Assembly: GCA_964430365.1 (NCBI GenBank)
Contig: CAYSEU010000021.1
Location: forward strand, 1 to 11,797
Direction of reading: 5' to 3'
DNA from: JAVEVH01 sp964430365
Lineage (GTDB): Bacteria > Patescibacteriota > Dojkabacteria > SC72
Length of the DNA: 11,797 nt
Shown: positions 6,203-11,797 of the stretch, one piece after another
How the letters are laid out: each line of letters begins with the position of its first letter
Numbering within the stretch: the first letter of the stretch is position 1
Notes under the pieces: generated by a model
Told to the model about the DNA's origin: nothing
Database searches by the model: none
The model's input: only the letters and a program-made list of their open reading frames with translations
Position numbers and translations under genes: made by a program

Positions 6203-6598
6203 ATGAGAAAGAAGTTGTATATATTCATAGGTGTATTAGCGGTTGTTCTTGTATTAGGGACATTTTTTGTATTTAAGGTTTTTGGTTCCGAAAACCTACT
6301 GTATGTATCTGGTTGTACTCCTTACAATGTGAAGATAGAGAGAGGGGAAGAGAAAAGCAGTGCTTATATATCATGGTTAAGTAAAGAGAAATGTTCAGGG
6401 TATATTCTATACGGTAGTGAAATGAAAGATTTGAATATGGTAGGTGTAGATTTAGTAAATGAGGTAGAGAGTAAGAGTCATATTGTAGAGGTTAAAGGTT
6501 TAGTTTCTACCAAACTGTATTACTTTTCTATTATTTCTGATGGTATGAGTTATGGTAAAGAGGGTTTACCTTTACAATTCTCTCTTATCTCCCTTTAG
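6203..6598 (+). CDS. Small membrane-anchored protein with fibronectin III-like domain
   Basis: This 131-residue protein has MRKK, a hydrophobic anchor at about 5-27, and an extracytoplasmic domain. Residues about 39-131 read as fibronectin type III or purple-acid-phosphatase-N-like: SSAYISWLSKEKCSGYILYG (a W-centred strand followed by the GYILYG strand) and then HIVEVKGLVSTKLYYFSIIS, the characteristic L.p.t.YyF.i motif. C38 in GCTPYNV and C64 in KEKCSG may pair. The position of CTPY directly after the anchor and the Cys spacing match the preceding protein, although the folds appear different. The ATG is 2 nt after the upstream stop. The TAG stop lies inside the convergent 581-residue gene, a 14-bp overlap of opposite strands. 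A surface adhesive or structural role is inferred. Confidence 0.82.
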   Translation: MRKKLYIFIGVLAVVLVLGTFFVFKVFGSENLLYVSGCTPYNVKIERGEEKSSAYISWLSKEKCSGYILYGSEMKDLNMVGVDLVNEVESKSHIVEVKGLVSTKLYYFSIISDGMSYGKEGLPLQFSLISL

Positions 6599-8330
6599 AT
6601 TTCTTTCTTAATGTCTTTTCTTCAAAGTACTTTCTTGGGTTTGTAATTTTGTATGAATTATACTGTATTTCTGTATACAATTTAGAGTTAAGAATGTTTT
6701 CTGAGAGGGTATTTCCTTCTGGCCTTACGTATATCAACCAACCTGTTAGTAGTATTGCTACACCAAAGAGGATTCTAACAGCAAAGCTATCAAATATTCC
6801 TGTACTAGGGGTCTCTGTAGCTTCTTCTTCAGTAATATTCTCACAATCTAGTGCAACTGTTATTGTAACCTCTGTTCTTAATGAGTCTGGATCTTGAGGT
6901 ATTTCTACTGGATTTACTATTACCTCATTTAAATTCTGCCCAGGTATTGCACTACCAGATGCTGTAGATTCAAATGTTATTGTTAAGAGTCCATTAGCAG
7001 CTACACTCCATGGCGTAGAGGGTTGCCATACTATCTCTTGAGTATCTCCTACGGGCGTTATAGTTACATAGGTTGAATCAGCTACTGCACTACCATTGAT
7101 AGTGGTACTTTCAGCAGAATATACAAATCCTAGTGGTAATTTATCTTTAATATATGAAATACTGTCTGCTGTATCCTTGTTATTTCTAACAGTTATTGTA
7201 TATGCTGCTAAGTTATTTCCTACTGTTCTCTCTACACATGATTGTGCAACACTCTTAGTTACTGAGAAGTCAGATTTATCACCTTCAGCTATTGGTTCTT
7301 CATCTACAGGTTCTGTTGGAGTTACAGTTGTATCTTTAAATTCTACTTTTGTGGAAGCAGAACCAATATTTATATCATCAACAAATACTTCAGCGGTTAT
7401 GGTTAATTCGCCAAGATGTGTATTAAGTACATTAAAGGAATCAGCAGTAAAGTTGTTTGTATCATACAAATCTAATTTAGACATACTTATTGTTCCCTTC
7501 GCACCTTCAATGAGAATACCATCAGAAGCGGTAAGGGTTGTGAAAGTAGGAGAGAAGGAGAATCTAATCTTTACGTTTTCACTACTTAATTGTCCTACAG
7601 ATACCGTGATATTTGAGATCTTAGTTTTTCCATCTGCCTGTTGTTCTGTTAATGCACTCATACCTGTTACTGTTGTACCTACATCTGTTTGTAAATCTAC
7701 TACCCTTCTACATACTATTGAATTAATTTGTTCTCCTTGTGCATCCTTAGCAGTAGCAATTATTTCTACAGAATTTACACCTTCAAAATCAGAAAGTTTC
7801 TTAGTAATTTTATTACCTTCTACATTGTCAGGTACAATTGTTTCAGTATTTACCTTAAAGGAGTAATCAGTATATGTGGATTTGTCAAAGGTAGCTTCTA
7901 CATTTATTTCATCAGTAGGTTGTATTTTCCCAGTTATTATCCTTCCTTCCTGATCTTTAAGAATCATATTCTCACATCTGGTGTCGGAGATGCTTCTTAC
8001 AGTACAACTTTTAAAGGATTCCTTAGGGGTTGTACTATTTAAAAGGTTCTCGGCAACATCATTAATATCACAGCTAGCATTACATGTTTTATCTGAAGAT
8101 ACCGTGTTAAGATTGAAAAGGAACGCTCTTTTTGGATCACCACAATCATTTACAACAGCAGGATCTATTAGGTAACAACCGCAGGTTACATCAGAAAGTT
8201 TATTCTCATCTACTTGGTCTTTTATGGTATAGAAGTAGATAATTGCTCCTGCTAATGCCAGTATTAAGATTACCCCAATAGCGATTAAGGCCTTGGTAGC
8301 TTTCTTTGTATTTCTATTCTGTCTATCCAT
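6585..8330 (-). CDS. Large surface protein: Cys-rich/Ig-like regions, DUF11-like domain, TPSTG motif, C-terminal anchor
   Basis: This 581-residue protein has a basic N-terminus, a membrane segment at about 14-34, and a Cys-rich segment at about 50-120 (C50, C52, C63, C83, C87, C109, C119). Beta-rich, Thr/Ser/Asp-rich regions follow at about 135-330, and an acidic Pro/Thr/Glu linker at 332-353. A DUF11-like domain spans about 354-495: the start FSVTKSV, then AAYTITVRNN, then KLPLGFVY, then ITFESTASG. After this come TPSTG at 507-511, a hydrophobic helix at about 515-535, and a 46-residue basic tail ending RKKSKGR. There are ten cysteines in all. DUF11 is common in bacterial surface proteins. 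TPSTG-helix resembles a sortase signal, but the first position is Thr rather than Leu and the tail is unusually long, so it may simply be a two-ended membrane protein. It has its own candidate promoter and no Shine-Dalgarno sequence. The exact function is unknown. Confidence 0.88.
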   Translation of the reverse strand: MDRQNRNTKKATKALIAIGVILILALAGAIIYFYTIKDQVDENKLSDVTCGCYLIDPAVVNDCGDPKRAFLFNLNTVSSDKTCNASCDINDVAENLLNSTTPKESFKSCTVRSISDTRCENMILKDQEGRIITGKIQPTDEINVEATFDKSTYTDYSFKVNTETIVPDNVEGNKITKKLSDFEGVNSVEIIATAKDAQGEQINSIVCRRVVDLQTDVGTTVTGMSALTEQQADGKTKISNITVSVGQLSSENVKIRFSFSPTFTTLTASDGILIEGAKGTISMSKLDLYDTNNFTADSFNVLNTHLGELTITAEVFVDDINIGSASTKVEFKDTTVTPTEPVDEEPIAEGDKSDFSVTKSVAQSCVERTVGNNLAAYTITVRNNKDTADSISYIKDKLPLGFVYSAESTTINGSAVADSTYVTITPVGDTQEIVWQPSTPWSVAANGLLTITFESTASGSAIPGQNLNEVIVNPVEIPQDPDSLRTEVTITVALDCENITEEEATETPSTGIFDSFAVRILFGVAILLTGWLIYVRPEGNTLSENILNSKLYTEIQYNSYKITNPRKYFEEKTLRKKSKGR

Positions 8331-8376
8331 TTAACGGCAGGTTTTACGATGTTAAAAGATTGTTTCTGCTATATAG

Positions 8377-8406
8377 AGTTTATGAGAATATGAGTAGTAA
8401 TGTCAA
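8377..8406 (-). promoter_or_regulatory. Candidate promoter of the 581-residue surface protein (TTGACA-18-TAAACT)
   Basis: A perfect TTGACA lies at 8406-8401 on the minus strand, with TAAACT (4 of 6 -10 matches) at 8382-8377 after 18 nt. Transcription would start near 8370, leaving a leader of about 40 nt to the ATG at 8330. This lies in the 85-nt gap between holA and the surface gene, one of the larger gaps here, so independent transcription is plausible. The -10 is the weak part. Confidence 0.5.
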
Positions 8407-8415
8407 CAAGAGTAT

Positions 8416-9342
8416 TTACATAATGGTACAAAAGAGAGTTAACCCTAATTTAGGCTCTATCCTACCTACCTTAATTTCATAGTCCAGATTACTTAGTTTT
8501 TCGTATTTACTCTTTATTTTATCCCATTCATATCTTTTGGCAGTGTCTACTAAGGGCTTTACTGTAAAAGGAGGTATTTTAGCTGCAGAAGCAATCTCTG
8601 AGTATGAAGCATTATTTGAGATTAGATGCTTAGTTAGGGTAATTAATCTTAGATTTCTAGCTAGCATTGGTATTATGTAAAGAGGGTCTATTTTCTGTTT
8701 AAAAAGGTTTTCTAATGTCTCTAGTGCTTTCCCATCCCTATCATTGATCTCATCTAGAAGTTTCCATATATCGTTTTCTACGGTGTTTTCTACGATATCT
8801 AATATATCTTCCTTACTTATCTTTTCCTTTTCTAAAAGCTTTAATTTTCTAATATTGTTTTCTACTCTTTGTGTATCATAGTTGGAATATTGTGAAAGTA
8901 TTTCTATTAGATTAGTATCTAGTGAGATATTATTTTCTATACATTTATCTTTTACATATTTCTTAAAACCAACCTTATTTAATTTATTATGTTCTTCTAA
9001 GAGATTTTTTGCTTTAAAGTATTTAACATACTTTGTAGCAGAACTAACTTTTTGGTCTTCCCATATTATTAATTCATCTTTATCGTTTTTTTCTAAATAT
9101 TCAAGTAAGAATGGTATTAGCTTATCTCTATCTTTATTTCGGTAAAATCTTTTTAAAAAGAGTACTCTTCTATCTGAAAAGAGTGAGTTAGAGGAGAGTA
9201 TTTCAATTATTTCTCCACTATCTTTCTTTTCGGCATCTAAGGATATATATGAGATATCACTTTCTATTAACAGCTGTTTAACCTGTGCTTTAGCATGGTT
9301 AAATGATATATGTGTTTCATTTCCTATGTATAGCTTGTACAT
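8416..9342 (-). CDS. holA: DNA polymerase III, delta subunit
   Basis: The delta subunit opens the beta sliding clamp within the clamp-loader complex. At 308 residues it is slightly shorter than the usual 330-340. The N-terminus (MYKLYIGNETH) takes the place of the typical YLLYGxE start. SLFSDRRVLFLKRF at 53-66 matches the conserved FsdrRlVvv segment of the family. The best evidence is the C-terminal collar domain: DPLYIIPMLARNLRLI at 219-234, then the SYSEIASAAKIPPFTVKPLV block at 246-265, then the DYEIKVGRIEPKLGLTLF block at 287-304. The sequence is AT-rich and Lys/Ile-heavy, so recognition is by pattern rather than identity, but the order of blocks is convincing. It starts 2 nt after the LCP gene and is probably the last gene of the mltG-LCP-holA operon. 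GGAAAG occurs 12 nt before the ATG, too far for a normal Shine-Dalgarno sequence. Confidence 0.9.
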   Translation of the reverse strand: MYKLYIGNETHISFNHAKAQVKQLLIESDISYISLDAEKKDSGEIIEILSSNSLFSDRRVLFLKRFYRNKDRDKLIPFLLEYLEKNDKDELIIWEDQKVSSATKYVKYFKAKNLLEEHNKLNKVGFKKYVKDKCIENNISLDTNLIEILSQYSNYDTQRVENNIRKLKLLEKEKISKEDILDIVENTVENDIWKLLDEINDRDGKALETLENLFKQKIDPLYIIPMLARNLRLITLTKHLISNNASYSEIASAAKIPPFTVKPLVDTAKRYEWDKIKSKYEKLSNLDYEIKVGRIEPKLGLTLFCTIM

Positions 9343-9344
9343 TC

Positions 9345-10781
9345 TTATTGTGTACTTTCCTCTGTTGGAGCAACAATTGGTTTACCAAAGAGTAAAGAAA
9401 TATCTTCATTATTTAATCTTGTAGTTATATATTCAGGTTTAGTTATATTCTCTATCTTTAAATATGAAGCTAACGTACTTACTGAGGAAGAGTATTCGCC
9501 CTCCTTATTTGAATATATGTATATACCCTGTTTATCACTATACTTAGTACCCATGAATCTAATGTTAAGATATTTAAAATGCTCTCTTAATTCATTAGCT
9601 TTAGTGTATGTCTCCTGGTATCCTAAACCGGTATTGTAAATATATATTGAAGGATTCTCAGAGTAGAGGGGAGGATTATTTAGAGAGAGCTGTATAAATT
9701 CTTTAATCTTAGTATATTGCCCTAAACCTTCTTTAGGTGCTATTGCATAACCTGCATTTTTAACAACATCAGTACCTATTAATGAATAATTACCGATGGT
9801 GGGATCTAATACAAAGGAGTATGTAGAAGAGGTTGTATCTTCTTCCATATTCTTTAATATATTAACTCCAGCCTGTATATCTTCTAGGGTGAATTCAGAT
9901 ACCTTTACGTTATTTTGTACTGAACTAAACATTGCCATTAATTTGGTAGGATTTAGTAAAGTTTCAGAACTCAATATAGCATCTTTAAGAGCATCTATTA
10001 TTTTTTGTTGTCTTCTTGCTCTAGCATAGTCAGAACCCTCTCCATTTTGTTGAGAGTGCCTGGATCTAGCATACTTTAAAGCTGTATCGCCATCCATTAA
10101 TTGAGGACCTGCTTCAAATGATACTGTTTGATATCCATATCCTAATGGGTACATATAATCTGTAAAACTGTTCTCTACATTAACATATATACCTCCTACT
10201 GCATCTATTAACTCTATAAACCCATTAAAATTTATCATTGCGTGGTACTGTATTTCTAAACCAGTAATTCCTTCTACAACTTGTTCTAATACAGGTAAAC
10301 CACTTCCTTCTAACTTTTGCTCATTTACCATATATACAGAATTAATTTTGTTAAACCAAACTTTATCTAAGTCAGTTTGAGCATGGAAATCCCTAGGCAC
10401 AGATATCATTACAATATCTTTAGTCTCGTGGTTATATGAACCTACAATTATTACATCGGTATTTAGTAATTGAGTATTTTCTCTAGTATCTATTCCCACT
10501 ATCAATACATTTGTATATTTTCCTGTACTATCTTTTTGAAGCTCAGGTTCTTTTTTGTTCTCTATTATCTGTCCTGGTGTAAACTGAAACCCAAATTCCT
10601 TCGTAGCCTTATATCCTTTATAGAGGAAGTAGAATATTGTGGAGGTAATGATTATTAGAAATATCGCGAGTAGAATCTTAAATATTTTACCTTTTCTTAT
10701 ACTTTCAACTTCAATCTTTGGAGTTTTGATGGGTCCTATACTTTTTACTTGCTTATCTGTCATTTTTATTGAGAGTTCCAT
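9345..10781 (-). CDS. LytR-CpsA-Psr (LCP) family cell-wall ligase with LytR_C domain
   Basis: LCP proteins transfer undecaprenyl-linked glycopolymers onto peptidoglycan at the outer face of the membrane. The 478-residue protein has a basic cytoplasmic N-terminus, one membrane helix at about 34-54, and the LCP domain at about 90-265. Recognisable motifs are NVLIVGIDTR (91-100), the TD pair at 108-109, ISVPRDF (126-132), KINSVY (145-150), NFNGFIELIDAVGG (184-197) and ALKYARSRH (234-242), then DYARARRQQKII (251-262) with the conserved arginines. Residues about 376-468 (SIYIYNTGLG, then ANELREHF, then SVSTLASYL) form a LytR_C domain. The start at 10781 leaves 17 nt after mltG. An in-frame ATG six codons on (MTDKQ) is an equally plausible start because neither has a Shine-Dalgarno sequence. 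The short C-terminal tail is acidic and Thr-rich. The polymer it attaches is unknown. Confidence 0.93.
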   Translation of the reverse strand: MELSIKMTDKQVKSIGPIKTPKIEVESIRKGKIFKILLAIFLIIITSTIFYFLYKGYKATKEFGFQFTPGQIIENKKEPELQKDSTGKYTNVLIVGIDTRENTQLLNTDVIIVGSYNHETKDIVMISVPRDFHAQTDLDKVWFNKINSVYMVNEQKLEGSGLPVLEQVVEGITGLEIQYHAMINFNGFIELIDAVGGIYVNVENSFTDYMYPLGYGYQTVSFEAGPQLMDGDTALKYARSRHSQQNGEGSDYARARRQQKIIDALKDAILSSETLLNPTKLMAMFSSVQNNVKVSEFTLEDIQAGVNILKNMEEDTTSSTYSFVLDPTIGNYSLIGTDVVKNAGYAIAPKEGLGQYTKIKEFIQLSLNNPPLYSENPSIYIYNTGLGYQETYTKANELREHFKYLNIRFMGTKYSDKQGIYIYSNKEGEYSSSVSTLASYLKIENITKPEYITTRLNNEDISLLFGKPIVAPTEESTQ

Positions 10782-10798
10782 GGGCAGGGATATGTAAG

Positions 10799-11797
10799 TT
10801 ATCTAAGATATGTTTCTATATTTCTATTATGTTCCTCTAATGTTCTGGCGTAGTGAATATTTCCGTTTGTGTCATGTATATAGTAGTAGTATTGGTTAGA
10901 AGTAGGGTTTCTGACTGCGTTAATAGCCGCTAATCCAGGATTAGAAATAGGGGTAGGAGGGAGTCCTGGGTTGCTATATGTGTTATATGGGTTTTCTTCT
11001 TTCATATCAGCAGTTGTAATTACATGTTCCCAATCTTTTTTGTAATACAGTATAGTAGCACATATTTGAAGCAACCATCCTTCTTTATATCTCCTTTTAA
11101 TTATATCCGCAATCATAGGTCTATCTTCAGAGGTGTATCCTTCTCTTTCTACCATACTTGCTATGATTATGTCTTCATATGTATCAGAGGTTCCTACCTT
11201 TGTTTTAAAGTTCTCTATAAATATTTTTAATACATCTTCTGTAGCTACTTTATTTGAGAAGGCATATTTATCAGGGAAGAGATATCCTTCTAAATCTGTA
11301 AGTGTATATGTAAATCCTAATGTAGAGATGAATGTTGTATCAGTAGTAAGAGAAAGAAATTCTGTTTTATTAAAATTACTATTTCCTCCTTCTAGTAGCT
11401 CTTTTTCTAGTATATCCGCTATCTCATCTTTTCTTAATCCTTCCGGTATGGTCACCCATATGTCTAATCCTTTTGATTGCTGAATGGTCTGTGCTATTTC
11501 TGTAATACTGAGATTTTTAGGTATCTCATATGTTCCAGCCTGAATCTTTTGGGCTATATTATTCACTTTAAGATATATTCTAAAGTAGTTGGCCCATTTC
11601 TCCTTGAGTATGCCTTGATCTACTAACTTCTGTACTATTGAATCAACAGTTTCACCTGTATTGATTTCAAATGTAATTTTTTCACTATTTTCACTATTAG
11701 GAGTGTCAATCACAGAATCGTAATTCTTTTTTGCTAAGAAGAGTATTACAATTACTGTAAGTAGTGCTAAGAGAAATATTTTTATTATGCTTTTCAT
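10799..11797 (-). CDS. mltG: Endolytic murein transglycosylase MltG (YceG-like)
   Basis: MltG cleaves nascent glycan strands of peptidoglycan and is thought to set their length. The 332 residues start with a membrane anchor (about 3-22, after MKS), followed by a LysM-like region at about 40-110 (TGETVDSIVQKLVDQGIL) and the YceG catalytic domain. Key elements are IPEGLRKDEIADIL (117-130), LEGYLFPDKYAF (169-180), ASMVEREG (213-220) with the catalytic glutamate region E217/E219, and PYNTYSNPGLPPTPISNPG (270-288). The usual LQ-x-D-P-T motif reads LQICAT (243-248), so the conserved Asp-Pro is Cys-Ala here. The ATG is the last three bases of the window. The anchor follows it directly, so the start is plausible, but an upstream start cannot be excluded. 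It is probably the first visible gene of the mltG-LCP-holA operon. Confidence 0.93.
   Translation of the reverse strand: MKSIIKIFLLALLTVIVILFLAKKNYDSVIDTPNSENSEKITFEINTGETVDSIVQKLVDQGILKEKWANYFRIYLKVNNIAQKIQAGTYEIPKNLSITEIAQTIQQSKGLDIWVTIPEGLRKDEIADILEKELLEGGNSNFNKTEFLSLTTDTTFISTLGFTYTLTDLEGYLFPDKYAFSNKVATEDVLKIFIENFKTKVGTSDTYEDIIIASMVEREGYTSEDRPMIADIIKRRYKEGWLLQICATILYYKKDWEHVITTADMKEENPYNTYSNPGLPPTPISNPGLAAINAVRNPTSNQYYYYIHDTNGNIHYARTLEEHNRNIETYLR

Noticed and set aside
7096..7866. 256-codon open frame on the plus strand, opposite the DUF11 surface gene
   Set aside because: It lies wholly antisense to a convincing gene, has a Ser/Thr/Val-rich low-information composition produced by the opposite strand, and shows no domain pattern, signal or start context of its own.
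8341..8360. TTTTA / TAAAA inverted repeat in the leader of the surface-protein gene
   Set aside because: Five A-T pairs are too weak for a regulatory hairpin and are expected by chance in AT-rich DNA.
10764..10781. Choice between two LCP start codons (10781 or 10763)
   Set aside because: I kept 10781 because it gives the shortest gap to mltG, but no ribosome binding site separates them, so this is not reported as a finding.
1..11797. Mobile element, CRISPR array, tRNA or rRNA
   Set aside because: No transposase or integrase, no regularly spaced direct repeats, no terminal inverted repeats, and no cloverleaf or rRNA-like stretch was seen. The intergenic space is too small to hide one.

Overview
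This AT-rich window (roughly one third G+C by eye) looks like chromosomal DNA of a Patescibacteria/CPR-type bacterium. The case rests on three things: a PrgI-family membrane protein followed directly by a TraC-like protein, which is the type IV secretion-like pair common in CPR genomes; tightly packed genes with stop/start overlaps; and no recognisable Shine-Dalgarno sequence before any gene. Dojkabacteria (WS6) or a related low-GC lineage would fit, but I cannot fix the lineage without rRNA or a database search. All twelve visible stop codons are TAA or TAG. No reading frame needs TGA read as sense, so the ordinary bacterial code is adequate.

Right block, minus strand (11797 to 8416): mltG-like lytic transglycosylase, then a LytR-CpsA-Psr (LCP) cell-wall ligase, then holA (DNA polymerase III delta). 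Gaps are 17 and 2 nt, so this is probably one operon of envelope and replisome genes. The start of mltG falls on the last base of the window.

Central block (8406 to 5773): lineage-specific surface proteins. A 581-residue minus-strand protein has an N-terminal anchor, a Cys-rich segment, Ig-like regions, a DUF11-like domain, a TPSTG sorting-like motif and a C-terminal membrane segment with a basic tail. It has its own candidate promoter. Converging on it are two small plus-strand membrane-anchored proteins, one with a putative-Ig (He_PIG/cadherin-like) domain and one with a fibronectin III-like domain. Both carry a CTPY motif just after the anchor and a second Cys 26-27 residues later. The convergent genes overlap by 14 bp.

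Left block, minus strand (5779 to 1): rpsT (ribosomal protein S20), two unrecognised membrane proteins of 182 and 184 residues, lepA (elongation factor 4), recF, a PrgI-family protein, and the first 160 codons of a TraC-like protein. Most junctions are overlaps or 2-nt gaps. The rpsT promoter and the promoter of the plus-strand pair are divergent and share the same -35 region.

The order holA ... rpsT ... lepA recalls the Firmicutes arrangement holA-rpsT-gpr-spoIIP-lepA. Here the surface-protein module sits between holA and rpsT, and the two unknown membrane proteins take the place of gpr-spoIIP. The most interesting material is therefore the paired CTPY surface proteins with the DUF11 protein, and the unknown membrane pair inside an otherwise conserved informational-gene neighbourhood. 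No RNA gene, CRISPR array, insertion sequence or clear intrinsic terminator was seen, and no stretch over 300 bases lacks a gene.
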